Source of the DNA: Mycobacterium haemophilum DSM 44634
GTDB lineage: Bacteria; Actinomycetota; Actinomycetes; Mycobacteriales; Mycobacteriaceae
Assembly: GCF_000340435.2 (NCBI RefSeq)
Contig: NZ_CP011883.2
Coordinates: forward strand, 1,658,687 to 1,722,686
Length of the DNA: 64,000 bases
Reading direction: 5' to 3'
Of this stretch, positions 8,898 to 16,106 are shown one piece after another. The number at the start of each line of letters is the position of its first letter. Position 1 is the first letter of the stretch. The notes beneath the pieces were generated by a model. It did not search any database. It was not told the origin of the DNA and worked only from the letters and a program-made list of their open reading frames with translations. The translations under genes and the position numbers were made by a program.

Positions 8898-9236
8898 ATG
8901 AAATTTCTCTTGGCACTGAGCGGTGCCGCTGTCATGATCGGCATGGCCACGCCGGCCTACGCCGACGACAACGATCAACAATTCCTCGCCGAACTCCGGC
9001 AGGCTGGCATCACCTACCACGATCCGGATCGCGCGATAACAGCCGCGAAATCGGTATGTCAGTTGGTTGACGAGGGCAAGTCGGACGCGGAGATCGTCAC
9101 GGAACTGCAGAACCGCAATCCGGCATTCCAGGGGATGGGCGCCGCCAAATTCACCACATTGGCGGCCGCCCATTACTGCCCCAAGTATTTGACTGGCGAG
9201 GGACAACCCCCGAAACCGGCTGGTGCCGGCGGCTAG
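8898..9236 (+). CDS. DUF732 family secreted protein
   Basis: A 112-residue protein with signal peptide MKFLLALSGAAVMIGMATPAYA-DD. The mature domain is DUF732: a short helical bundle with QFLAELRQAGITYHDPDRAI and two cysteines (SVCQLVDEGK and HYCPKYL) that would form a disulfide outside the cell. This family is common in mycobacteria and its function is unknown. Preceded by a purine-rich TTGAGGGGGC ribosome-binding region. The proline/glycine-rich C-terminal tail is typical. Confidence 0.88.
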   Translation: MKFLLALSGAAVMIGMATPAYADDNDQQFLAELRQAGITYHDPDRAITAAKSVCQLVDEGKSDAEIVTELQNRNPAFQGMGAAKFTTLAAAHYCPKYLTGEGQPPKPAGAGG

Positions 9237-9296
9237 GTGTCAGCAGCGTGACTCGTCGCTGAGCAACTGGGCCCCGTGCTGATCGGCGCCGAGCGG

Positions 9297-10322
9297 CTAA
9301 ACGGCGCGGCCCTCGATGATGTTGAAGCGCGACGCGGTATCGATCACGCCGATCATCTCGAAGCCGGCGTCGTCGAACAGGCTGCGGTACTCGCCGGCGG
9401 TGCGTTCCCGGCCGTCGTTGATGATCAGCATTTCGATGTCCGTCCACTTGGCTACCGATGGGCTGTTGTCTTCGGGGATGACGGTTTCGACGAGTAGCAA
9501 CGTGGTGCCGGGGGCCGAGGCCGACCGCACGTTGCGCAGGATTCGCACGGATGCGTCGTCGTCCCAGTCGTGGATGATGTGCTTGAGCACGTAGGCGTCC
9601 GCACCGGCGGGGACACCGTCGAAGAACGAGCCTTCGGCGAGCCGAACCCTTTCTGCGACATGCATTTCCTGTAGCAACGGCGTCGCTCCCGCAATCACTT
9701 CGGGTAGGTCGTACAGCACGCCGTGGGCATCTGGTGCCGAGGCGAGGATCGCGGCCAGCAGCCGGCCATGTCCGCCGGCGACGTCCACGACCGTGCCGAA
9801 TCGGGTGAAGTCGTAGGCGTTGATGACAGGCCCAATCGACATCCCCGACATGCCGGTCATTCCGTCATTGAAGATCTGTCCGAACTCCGGTTCGTCGCCC
9901 AGGTACTCGAAAAAGCTCTTGCCGCGCAACGCCGCAACGACGGAGGTGCCCGTTTTGATCGCGTTAGTCAGCTGGCTCCAATGTTCACGGTGTTGTGGTG
10001 CGCCGACGAACCGTGTTATCGCGCGCATCGAGGCCGGAGCGTCCGTACGCAACAGGTCGGCCATCGGCGTCAACTCGTAGCGGCCGTCATCGCGTTGGGC
10101 GAATATGCCGCTGCTGATCAGCGCCCGCAGCAGCCTAGCCAGCGCGTCGGGATTCGCTCCCACCTTGCCGGCCAATTCATCGATCGGCAGCGGCCCGCCA
10201 GCGAGTGCGTCGGCGACGCCCAGATCCGCGACCGCGGTGATCCCCTGCGATACCCACGCGGCGAGAATCAGCTCTTGCATTGCCTCCGCCGGGGGAGCTA
10301 TCTGTCGGTCGAGTGAAGTCAT
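9297..10322 (-). CDS. O-methyltransferase (hydroxyneurosporene/carminomycin type)
   Basis: A 341-residue protein with an N-terminal winged-helix dimerisation domain (LGVADALAGGPLPIDELA) and a C-terminal SAM-binding domain: motif I is TVVDVAGGHGRLLAAIL, then LYDLPEVIAGA, and the active-site region LKHIIHDWDDDASVRIL with the His-Asp-Trp typical of small-molecule O-methyltransferases. Start MTSLDRQIAPPAEAM at 10322 is preferred over the longer frame. The substrate is probably a hydroxylated aromatic or polyketide; the next gene is a glycosyltransferase, so the pair could decorate one lipid or polyketide product (inference). Confidence 0.87.
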   Translation of the reverse strand: MTSLDRQIAPPAEAMQELILAAWVSQGITAVADLGVADALAGGPLPIDELAGKVGANPDALARLLRALISSGIFAQRDDGRYELTPMADLLRTDAPASMRAITRFVGAPQHREHWSQLTNAIKTGTSVVAALRGKSFFEYLGDEPEFGQIFNDGMTGMSGMSIGPVINAYDFTRFGTVVDVAGGHGRLLAAILASAPDAHGVLYDLPEVIAGATPLLQEMHVAERVRLAEGSFFDGVPAGADAYVLKHIIHDWDDDASVRILRNVRSASAPGTTLLLVETVIPEDNSPSVAKWTDIEMLIINDGRERTAGEYRSLFDDAGFEMIGVIDTASRFNIIEGRAV

Positions 10323-10608
10323 CTGCGTCCTTAAGGTCGGTGGCAACTGGAACTCAACGGAGTCTCGCACGGATCGCCGCGTTTGGGACCCATTCCTGCC
10401 TCTAGGTTCTGCGCGGCCACGAAGGTTTGGAAATCAGATGAATTCTGCCCGGCCGGCCAAGCGGTCCGCGATGTTGTGCGATACGTTGGCGACTGCGCGG
10501 CAAAGGAGCTATGCGGTGATGAAGGTATCGAATATGGCAGCCGGATTTCGTTCTTGATCTCGGGCGAAGCAGGACGCGGCCATCAAGAGCGGATTGTCTG
10601 GCTGAGCG
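10323..10608. other. Intergenic, no gene supported
   Basis: The 286 bases between the glycosyltransferase stop and the O-methyltransferase start hold only short overlapping frames without recognisable domains. The sequence TCTCGGGCGAAG and the AT-richer stretch near 10540 are compatible with a promoter for the O-methyltransferase, but no clear hexamers stand out. Confidence 0.4.
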
Positions 10609-11778
10609 TTAATCGGAGTGCTGCAGCGCGGTGTCTTCCAGGAGATCGGCGGCGCGGCGAACGCTTTCGGCGGGTTGGGTCATCTGGGTGGCGATTTCGC
10701 GGGCTCGAGCTATGCATTCCGGAGTGAGGATAGAGCGCAGGTCTGCGACCAGCGAGTCCCCGGTGTTGGTCCAAAATGGACGGCCTGCACCGACTTTCAG
10801 CCGCTGGAGGACAGTTGCCCAGATCGGCTGATCGTCGACCCCGAGCCAGAGGATCAACGTCGGAATACCCGCTCGCATGCCTGCGGCGGTAGTGCCAGCG
10901 CCGCCATGGTGGACGACCGCACGGCAAGCCGGAAAGACGGCTGCGTGATTGACCGCGCGCACAACCTTGACCTGGTCGAATTGCGGGACCTGGGTGAAGT
11001 CACTTGGCCCAGCGCAAATCAACGCCCGCTCGCCCAACTGCGCGCAGGAGGCACTGATCACGGCCACCGTCGTTGCAGGGTTGGCGACCTGGGCGCCGCT
11101 GCCGAAGCCGAAGTAGATCGGTGAGGTTCCCGCGGCGATCCATGACAAGACCTCGACATCGGCCTTCGTCGGCGCCTCCAGCGTCAGGGCGCCGACGAAG
11201 GGTCGGCGCCCAGCTTGCTCCGCCCATTGGGCTGCCAGCCCAGGAAAGCAAAGTTCGTCGTAGGCCTGGATCTCGAGCGGTGTTGGGGGTGCGGCCGGCT
11301 CCGGCAAGCCCAGTGCGCTGCGTTGAGCGTCTTCGGCTTCCTTCGTTACTTGCCCGATCCAGCCACCCATGCGTGTATCACCCGCCGGGAAAAAGTGCAG
11401 CGCCGCATGCGGAATGTCGTAGTATGCAGCGATATTGGCGGCCAGGCCTTGTTCGCCTTTGCCTGTTAATAGCAGGTTGGCCCCTTTGGTCAGCGTGGTC
11501 AGCGTCGTGCCCCAGTGGGCCCAGGCCTGGGCGACATGCTCCACGATTTCACCCATTGCGGCGATGGGATTCTGGATCATCCGTAAGGTCTCGTCGGGTA
11601 GCGCCTGCGGGTCTGGCCCGAAGGAGACCGCGGCAAGCCCCGCCGACTCCACGAAGCCAAGCCATTTGGGGGGTACTGCTATTTGGACTTCGTGGCCTCT
11701 GCGGAGCAGCTCCCGACCGACGGCGGCGAAAGGCTCAACATCACCGCGACTGCCATAGCTCGCCAGCACAAACTTCAT
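10609..11778 (-). CDS. UDP-glycosyltransferase-like glycosyltransferase (GT1/GT28, Rv1524/Rv1526c type)
   Basis: A 389-residue GT-B enzyme. The N terminus MKFVLASYGSRGDVEPFAAVG is the classic sugar-acceptor start of the vancomycin/sterol glycosyltransferase group, and the C-terminal donor site is ACRAVVHHGGAGTTAAGMRAG. In mycobacteria such enzymes glycosylate glycopeptidolipids and related surface lipids; the acceptor here is unknown. It lies on the same strand upstream of the O-methyltransferase with a 286-base gap, in which I see no gene. Cytoplasmic face of the membrane expected. Confidence 0.9.
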   Translation of the reverse strand: MKFVLASYGSRGDVEPFAAVGRELLRRGHEVQIAVPPKWLGFVESAGLAAVSFGPDPQALPDETLRMIQNPIAAMGEIVEHVAQAWAHWGTTLTTLTKGANLLLTGKGEQGLAANIAAYYDIPHAALHFFPAGDTRMGGWIGQVTKEAEDAQRSALGLPEPAAPPTPLEIQAYDELCFPGLAAQWAEQAGRRPFVGALTLEAPTKADVEVLSWIAAGTSPIYFGFGSGAQVANPATTVAVISASCAQLGERALICAGPSDFTQVPQFDQVKVVRAVNHAAVFPACRAVVHHGGAGTTAAGMRAGIPTLILWLGVDDQPIWATVLQRLKVGAGRPFWTNTGDSLVADLRSILTPECIARAREIATQMTQPAESVRRAADLLEDTALQHSD

Positions 11779-11961
11779 CAGCGGAACCTAACTCGCGGGC
11801 ATGCCCTGCGCCATGGCGCCCAGGCAATGGGCGGAATCTGGTCAACCGGTTTCGGTTGTGGCTGCGGGTCGGTTTCTGATGTGTTGGTGGACAACGCTTT
11901 CCGGCTGCTGACCGTGCCGACAAATGCCTAGTAGGCCCCGCCCAAGGTGAGAGGGTGTCCA

Positions 11962-12228
11962 TCACCGCGCCAGCGTCCCTGTGGTGGTGTGGCCAAATCG
12001 CTGGAACGCGGCCTGACGAGTGATGCCGAGGGCGACACCGATTGCCGCCCAGGTGCCCCCGGCGGCGCGGGCGGCGTCAACTGCGGCTCGCAGCTCGGAT
12101 TCTGCGGTCTCAACCGCTTCTTTCGCTGCGATGATGCGGCGCATATGGCTGGCGTCGCGGGCTTTGGCGGGGTCGACGTCAAGGTTGTCTAGCCATTCGT
12201 CGGTGTCGGTTTTGTGCTTCACACTCAT
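11962..12228 (-). CDS. Small helix-turn-helix protein, probable antitoxin partner
   Basis: An 88-residue protein, mostly helical: a coiled-coil-like stretch (MRRIIAAKEAVETAESELRAAV) followed by an HTH of the form GGTWAAIGVALGITRQAAFQRF, also seen in the ClpC2 N terminus. It follows, on the same strand and 4 bases downstream of its stop, a broken BrnT-like toxin gene, an arrangement seen in many mycobacteria, which makes an antitoxin/autorepressor role likely. The gene itself looks intact. Start MSVKHKTDTDEW at 12228. Confidence 0.75.
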   Translation of the reverse strand: MSVKHKTDTDEWLDNLDVDPAKARDASHMRRIIAAKEAVETAESELRAAVDAARAAGGTWAAIGVALGITRQAAFQRFGHTTTGTLAR

Positions 12229-12232
12229 GTCA

Positions 12233-12391
12233 TTACCTCAGGTAGTCGTAGAACTTCGGGCGTAGCACGTCAGCGTGGATGATCCGCGACGGTTCAGCTG
12301 CTGGGATGACTAGCAACGCGTTGCGATATGCGTGGAGCGTGGCGTCGTCGCTGATGCCGCGCTTGCGGGCACTAGCCTTCACCTTCGCGTG
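12233..12391 (-). pseudogene. BrnT-like toxin gene with internal deletion
   Basis: Reading the minus strand gives HAKVKASARKRGISDDATLH, then AYRNALLVIPAAEPSRIIHA and DVLRPKFYDYLR before a TAA stop. This is the start and end of a common mycobacterial BrnT-like protein, whose middle (the strands between HAYRN and the EPSRIIHA segment, roughly 30 residues) is missing. An in-frame stop lies three codons upstream of the first His and no start is present. It sits directly upstream of the intact HTH gene, so an antitoxin appears to have outlived its toxin. Confidence 0.6.
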
Positions 12392-12893
12392 TAAACCTTA
12401 TCTTTGCAGCGTGGCCGTGTGAAGAATGCGTTGGTCATCGGATCACCCGCAGGTTCGGCTTGGTCCGGGCCCCTTTACCGGCGCTTTTCATCGCTTCCAC
12501 TGGTCGGTCTGCGCGCACAACCTCGGTAAGGTCCAGGCCAATTGCCGTGTTGTTTGCTGGCTTGGAGGACACCCGAGCTGGCCTCTTATCTGTCTACCAG
12601 GACTGAAATGATTCCAATTCCAATTTGGCTGTGACGCAACAAGATCGGTGGCAGGGAAACGCTGGAAATCGCTTGTACATTAACGGTTTCCGGTTGATTG
12701 GAGAAATGTTATGTGTCGGCGGCGGAATGGGAGGCGGCGCTTGAGGAATGGTATCGCTAGCGGGCCGGGTGGGTGAAGCGCCACGGGATGTCGGTGGACG
12801 AGTTGCCGTGTGAGATCGGTAATACACCGTGGGATGATCGGATGCTGTAGTGACGCAACGGGGTTGGCGGCTTTGCCGGCTCGACGTTGACCC
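12392..12893. other. Relic region without intact gene
   Basis: Short plus-strand peptides such as SAAEWEAALEEWYR (near 12716-12757) and KRHGMSVDELPCEIGNTPWDD (12778-12840) look like former coding sequence but are separated by in-frame stops. I could not assign a family. Confidence 0.35.
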
Positions 12894-13193
12894 GTGGGGG
12901 TGCCGCGCTTGTCGCTGCCGGTCATCCAGAACAGATTTCGGCATTTGCATCGCCGAGCTGCACCCGTATCGGATGGCGGCGCTATGGCGGCGCGGTGCGG
13001 TATTGCCCTAAGCCACCAGGACGGGCTGCAGCTGCGGGGTCTACTTCTGCCCGACGACGACGACTTTGAGCGCATCGTCAACGATCACCCCTGGTCGTTT
13101 ACGGCCGATGCGGGTGGCATGGTCGTCGTCAGTCGCGGTGAAGCGGCTGGGCCGTTTGACCGTGATCCGTTGCCGGATTGGGAGAGCGGATGA
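12894..13193 (+). CDS. Hypothetical protein, possibly a relic
   Basis: A 99-residue frame whose second half (QLRGLLLPDDDDFERIVNDH and the following acidic, proline-ending tail) reads like a real small protein, while the first 40 residues look out of frame with it (the neighbouring frame gives ELHPYRMAA). A frameshifted relic of a phage- or plasmid-type gene is as likely as an intact gene. A second short frame (MMWRGSSHRIVELGAAAENV) starts at its stop. No family recognised. Confidence 0.35.
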   Translation: MGVPRLSLPVIQNRFRHLHRRAAPVSDGGAMAARCGIALSHQDGLQLRGLLLPDDDDFERIVNDHPWSFTADAGGMVVVSRGEAAGPFDRDPLPDWESG

Positions 13194-13315
13194 TGTGGCG
13201 CGGATCGAGCCATCGCATCGTCGAGCTCGGCGCCGCTGCGGAAAACGTACTCGCGTGGTGGATGCGTTGAGTGCGCGCTGCGACGGCGTGCTGGTCTTAA
13301 CCTTGCGGTCGGCCT

Positions 13316-13444
13316 TTAGCGCGGCAAAAGCAGCATCACCAACGCGATAAGCGTGCCGTAGAACGCCATCTGGGCCACGACACAGGCCAGCTGAGCCTTA
13401 AATGACAGCTCCCCTACGGTGCGGCTTTTGCGAGTCCCGTCCAC
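13316..13444 (-). CDS. 42-residue single-pass membrane protein
   Basis: Below the usual length cut-off but well formed. A GTG at 13444 is preceded by a strong AAGGGGG ribosome-binding site at 5 bases' distance, and the frame gives a polar N terminus (VDGTRKSRTVGELSFKAQ) then one hydrophobic helix (LACVVAQMAFYGTLIALVML) ending LLPR. Orientation with the basic N terminus inside is expected. It lies between relics, near the tRNA cluster. No family known to me. Confidence 0.5.
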   Translation of the reverse strand: MDGTRKSRTVGELSFKAQLACVVAQMAFYGTLIALVMLLLPR

Positions 13445-13555
13445 GAATCCCCCTTCGTGCCAATCCCCCCATCAGCATGCTAATCGGCCGTGGGCGGCGC
13501 CTCGGTGGCGGCTCGGGGTGGTGTGCCAGGAGGGAGACGTTTCAACGTTTCATCT

Positions 13556-13836
13556 TGATGTGTGTTGACGCGATCATCGTGGAGGGCCGACACCACACCG
13601 ACCGAGGTCACATCACGGGCTTGGCGGCCAGCATCGAAGATATCGGCCTCATCCAGCCGGTGGTGGTGACACTGGATAACCGTCTGGTTTCCGGGCAGTG
13701 GCGGCTCACACCTCCGCATAAACTTCACCCCATCCGAACTACTGACTATGGGACGGCAGTTAGAGGAGATCGAAAAGCCGAGAGTCGAAGAGCGGCAACA
13801 AAATGGTCGCATCCTGGCACATCGCCGAATCTGAGG
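13556..13836 (+). pseudogene. ParB/KorB-like partition protein gene, deleted and frameshifted
   Basis: Two pieces in different frames. Bases 13556-13705 encode AIIVEGRHHTDRGHITGLAA and SIEDIGLIQPVVVTLDNRLVSG, the N-terminal ParB nuclease-like fold with its G-x-x-R...R-x-x-x box replaced by QWRL. Bases 13717-13836 in another frame encode RINFTPSELLTMGRQLEEIE and KPRVEERQQNGRIL, the region of ParB-like proteins that follows (R-x-DFTPSEAVALGRQLEELE is the usual form). The section between, including the second ParB box, is gone. Such genes belong to plasmids and integrative elements, so this is a relic of one. Confidence 0.7.
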
Positions 13837-13867
13837 CTTAAAAACCGCCTCTGACCTGCGTAAACTC

Positions 13868-13942
13868 TGGTGCGCGATACTGGGATTGAACCAGTGACCT
13901 CTTCCGTGTCAGGGAAGCGCTCTCCCGCTGAGCTAATCGCGC
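13868..13942 (-). tRNA. tRNA-Val (anticodon GAC)
   Basis: Minus-strand cloverleaf of 75 bases including an encoded CCA. Acceptor GCGCGAT pairs with ATCGCGC, the D arm is AGCTCAGCGGGAGAGCG, the anticodon loop CTGACAC gives GAC, and the T arm is GGTTCAATCCC. First of a three-tRNA minus-strand cluster. Confidence 0.95.
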
Positions 13943-13959
13943 TAGGGGGTTGAATCTAG

Positions 13960-14030
13960 AGGTGGAGACGGGAATCGAACCCGTGTGCACGGCTTTGCAG
14001 GCCGTTGCCTCACCACTCGGCCACTCCACC
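13960..14030 (-). tRNA. tRNA-Cys (anticodon GCA)
   Basis: Minus-strand cloverleaf of 71 bases, no encoded CCA. Acceptor GGTGGAG pairs with CTCCACC; the anticodon loop CTGCAAA gives GCA; T arm GGGTTCGATTCCC; discriminator base U, as expected for tRNA-Cys. Confidence 0.95.
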
Positions 14031-14058
14031 GCAGGGATTGATGCCACTTGCACCTTCG

Positions 14059-14131
14059 AGCGGATGACGGGATTCGAACCCGCGACCCTCACCTTGGCAA
14101 GGTGATGCGCTACCAACTGCGCTACATCCGC
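14059..14131 (-). tRNA. tRNA-Gly (anticodon GCC)
   Basis: Minus-strand cloverleaf of 73 bases. Acceptor GCGGATG pairs with CATCCGC; anticodon loop TTGCCAA gives GCC; T arm CGGGTTCGAATCCCG; discriminator U. Gly-Cys-Val order matches the mycobacterial glyV-cysU-val cluster. Confidence 0.95.
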
Positions 14132-14311
14132 GCGCAACGGACGAGATCGTCGCCCGGTGCGAAGCACGACGATAGTCCACGTGAACGGGCGCACACAAAT
14201 CTTCAGTGCGGCGCCTCTCTAGGCTATCGCTCGACCAGGTCGTCAGCACGTGGGGCATACTGCGGATCCGCGGCTCGTGCTAATCTTCGACGTCGTTCGC
14301 CTCTCGGTGCC

Positions 14312-14383
14312 GGTCCCGTGGCTCAGTGGAAGAGCGTCCGCTTCACACGCGGAAGGTCGCTGGTTCGATCCCAGCCGGGACCA
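14312..14383 (+). tRNA. tRNA-Val (anticodon CAC), prophage integration target
   Basis: Plus-strand cloverleaf of 72 bases: acceptor GGTCCCG pairs with CGGGACC, anticodon loop TTCACAC gives CAC, T arm GGTTCGATCC. The last 20 bases are part of the 22-bp repeat that bounds the prophage-like element, so the element keeps the tRNA functional after insertion. This is the tRNA used by phiRv2 in M. tuberculosis. Confidence 0.95.
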
Positions 14384-14385
14384 CC
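14364..14385 (+). repeat. att core, left copy
   Basis: A 22-bp sequence beginning TTCGATCCCAGCCG and covering the 3' half of the T arm and acceptor of tRNA-Val(CAC). It is identical to 24887-24908, and identity stops at both ends (G versus A before, C versus A after). This defines one junction of the integrated element. Confidence 0.92.
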
Positions 14386-14436
14386 CACATTCACGCACGT
14401 AGAATAGGGTATCTAGCCCAGCAAATCAAAACCGAC

Positions 14437-14453
14437 GTTATGCCGGTGTTATC
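14437..14453 (+). repeat. Candidate integrase arm-type site, left end
   Basis: GTTATgccgGTGTTATC: two GTTAT units with an 11-bp period, 52 bases inside the left att core. The same 17-base pattern with the same period occurs just inside the right end. Binding by the integrase N-terminal domain is inference. Confidence 0.5.
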
Positions 14454-14514
14454 GAGACTACGCCGCCTCATGGGGTTCTCCGCCTACTACTAAATCTCAA
14501 GTAGGAGAACATCC

Positions 14515-14748
14515 ATGCCCACCAATGGTGACCGGGTCATGACAACCACCCCCGCACCCCTGACCCCCGAGTTAGCGCGCCTACGCGAGGGCCTGGTCCA
14601 ACGGTTCAAGGACCACCCGCCCAGCACCTGGTCGACATCGCTGCTCGCGATCGTCAACACCGCTATCGATCTCGAATTCGGCGAGCCGCCAGCCATCCCG
14701 GCGCCAAGATTCCGCCCCTATGTCGTCAAGAACGGCGGCCGGTCATGA
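14515..14748 (+). CDS. Small element-encoded protein, paralogue family copy 1
   Basis: A 77-residue acidic-to-neutral protein starting MPTNGDRVMTTTPAP, or at the second Met (14539). Its core LARLREGLVQRFKDHPPSTW then SLLAIVNTAIDLEFG is shared with two genes downstream in the same cassette: L-R-x-x-L-x-x-R-(x)n-W-S-x-x-LLA-(x)n-DLEFG. AGTAGGAG lies at ribosome-binding distance. It overlaps the next gene by ATGA. Function unknown; helical, about the size of phage anti-host or regulatory proteins. The cassette is oriented opposite to the rest of the element. Confidence 0.72.
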   Translation: MPTNGDRVMTTTPAPLTPELARLREGLVQRFKDHPPSTWSTSLLAIVNTAIDLEFGEPPAIPAPRFRPYVVKNGGRS

Positions 14749-15053
14749 CCACAACACCACCCCCCGACGTCCCCCTGCCTGCCGGAACCCGCCCTGTTGG
14801 CGGCTGGGAAGACGGCCGACGCGTCTTGTCGACTGATGCGCAGCAGGTTGATTTCACCGAGCTGCTGGTGTCGGCGGTGGTCACACAGTTGGCTGACGGG
14901 TCACTCGGCGACGAACCGTCAATTCACGTCGATGAGTGCGACGAATACGACGGGTCCTTGCGTGAGCGCCTGACCCTCGGCGTTGAGGGGGCCCGGGAGC
15001 TGGCCCAGGCCCTCCTGAAACTATGCAACCAGGTCGATAAGTGGGCATGGTGA
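14745..15053 (+). CDS. Element-encoded hypothetical protein
   Basis: A 102-residue acidic protein, MTTTPPPDVPLPAGTRPVGG, with a mixed alpha/beta pattern; the C-terminal helix ARELAQALLKLCNQVDKWAW is amphipathic. No family recognised, although proteins with this PLPAG...VGGWE start occur in actinobacterial prophages. It is the only member of the four-gene cassette that is not part of the paralogous set, and overlaps its neighbours on both sides, so all four are probably made from one transcript. Confidence 0.7.
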   Translation: MTTTPPPDVPLPAGTRPVGGWEDGRRVLSTDAQQVDFTELLVSAVVTQLADGSLGDEPSIHVDECDEYDGSLRERLTLGVEGARELAQALLKLCNQVDKWAW

Positions 15054-15058
15054 GCGCT

Positions 15059-15253
15059 ATGAAAGAACAACAGGAGTCGCCGGAAGTCCGGCGGCTGCGA
15101 AGCGAACTATTGCAGCGCCTTGACGAGACGCCATTCAATGACTGTTCACCCGCCCTACTGCGCGCCCTCATCGCCGTCTTCGACCTCGAGCTCGGGAACA
15201 CCCCGGCGGCGCCTAACGCTCAGACCAAGCCGAACCTGCGGGTGGTCCGATGA
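15059..15253 (+). CDS. Small element-encoded protein, paralogue family copy 2
   Basis: About 64 residues from ATG 15059 (MKEQQESPEVRRLRSELLQR); earlier in-frame ATGs at 15041 and 15047 overlap the previous gene. Core VRRLRSELLQRLDETPFNDC and ALLRALIAVFDLELG aligns with copies 1 and 3. The C terminus KPNLRVVR is identical to the corresponding part of copy 3. Stop overlaps the next start by ATGA. Function unknown. Confidence 0.7.
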   Translation: MKEQQESPEVRRLRSELLQRLDETPFNDCSPALLRALIAVFDLELGNTPAAPNAQTKPNLRVVR

Positions 15254-15489
15254 CCGCTACCACTCACGATGCCGACCTCAAATACCTGAGAAAAGAGCTG
15301 GCCGCCCGCTTCGACTCCTACCCCTCAGACGACTGGTCACCGCGCCTCCTCGCGGCCCTCATCGCCGTCTTCGACCTCGAATTCGGCTCAAGCAACGGCC
15401 ACACCAGGGACTCCGGTCTTTTTCGTGATCGCACGAAAAAGGATGCGGTTAAGCCGAATCTGCGGGTGGTCCGAAGCTGCGACCAGTGA
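15250..15489 (+). CDS. Small element-encoded protein, paralogue family copy 3
   Basis: A 79-residue protein: core LKYLRKELAARFDSYPSDDW and LLAALIAVFDLEFG, then an insertion (SNGHTRDSGLFRDRTKKDA) not found in copies 1 and 2, then the shared KPNLRVVR. The insertion is encoded by DNA that forms a perfect 10-bp hairpin (15418-15441), as if a hairpin element had been inserted in frame. Last gene of the cassette. Confidence 0.7.
   Translation: MTATTHDADLKYLRKELAARFDSYPSDDWSPRLLAALIAVFDLEFGSSNGHTRDSGLFRDRTKKDAVKPNLRVVRSCDQ
15418..15441. repeat. Perfect hairpin inside coding sequence
   Basis: CTTTTTCGTG-ATCG-CACGAAAAAG: 10-bp perfect stem with a 4-base loop, within the third paralogue. A similar CTTTTT...AAAAAG hairpin lies at 16622-16645. 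Confidence 0.8.
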
Positions 15490-15515
15490 TGCCGAGATCC
15501 ACTAGCTTCCGGCCG

Positions 15516-15552
15516 CACCTCGTGAGGTGAGTGACATGTTGTCACTCACCTC
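15516..15552. terminator. Overlapping hairpins between convergent genes
   Basis: A perfect 13-bp stem (15524-15536 with 15540-15552, arm GAGGTGAGTGACA, 3-base loop TGT). The left arm can alternatively pair with CACCTC at 15516-15521. It lies 3' of the plus-strand cassette and 3' of the minus-strand antitoxin-like gene, so a bidirectional terminator is the simplest reading; the mutually exclusive pairings resemble an attenuator. No U-run. Confidence 0.55.
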
Positions 15553-15792
15553 GGCCAGTGACAGAACTCGGGATCGATCCGTCGGCGTCGTCCGCACCCT
15601 TTTTACCCAAACGGTTAAGCTGGCTGGTGGGAATGCCGTGGGGTAGCTGTGGGCCAGAAGCCTGTGGCTGACAGGATGTCAGTCAGTTCGGCTCGGGCCA
15701 CCCAGGGGTGTCCACAATTAGGTACACCCTTTTAGCCGCCTGCAGCGAAAAGGGTGTGACCGCGCGTAAGTCATTGCGTATCAGCGCACGTG
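15553..15792. other. Intergenic, element interior
   Basis: No supported gene. The stretch contains TTTTTACCCAAACGG near 15600 and short T-runs, and separates the convergent cassette from the toxin/antitoxin pair. Confidence 0.4.
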
Positions 15793-16104
15793 TCAGGCCA
15801 GAGCTAGACGCCGCGCGCCAAGTACTTCATGTCCGCGTGGCCGAGCGTTATCGAAACACCCCGCGGCGCTCAGCACTTTCTGGAATGCCCCCAAAGCTGC
15901 GATGAGCGATGCCTCGGAGCTGTCGGGAAGCTCGATCGTCCAACTTGCCCGCAATTCGGCGGCAGCCGCCGTGTAGTCGGTATCGAAACCTTGGTTGGCC
16001 AACTCATCAGTGATGGAGTCGAGGAACGCCTCGAAACCGGCGTAGTCGTCAGGATCATTCTCGCCGGGCGTGAACTGAAACTCCATCTCGTACATATCGG
16101 CCAT
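15793..16104 (-). CDS. Putative antitoxin/immunity partner of HicA-like toxin
   Basis: A 103-residue acidic protein starting MADMYEMEFQFTPGENDPDD; the start at 16104 follows the toxin stop by two bases, and the alternative upstream Met lies inside the toxin gene. The N-terminal half has the beta-strand then helix pattern (YEMEFQF ... FEAFLDSITDELANQGFDTD) of small antitoxins, though it is not a recognisable HicB. Position and coupling to the upstream gene suggest a toxin-antitoxin module, at the same place in the element where phiRv2 carries its Rv2653c/Rv2654c module. Confidence 0.55.
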   Translation of the reverse strand: MADMYEMEFQFTPGENDPDDYAGFEAFLDSITDELANQGFDTDYTAAAAELRASWTIELPDSSEASLIAALGAFQKVLSAAGCFDNARPRGHEVLGARRLALA

Positions 16105-16106
16105 AT

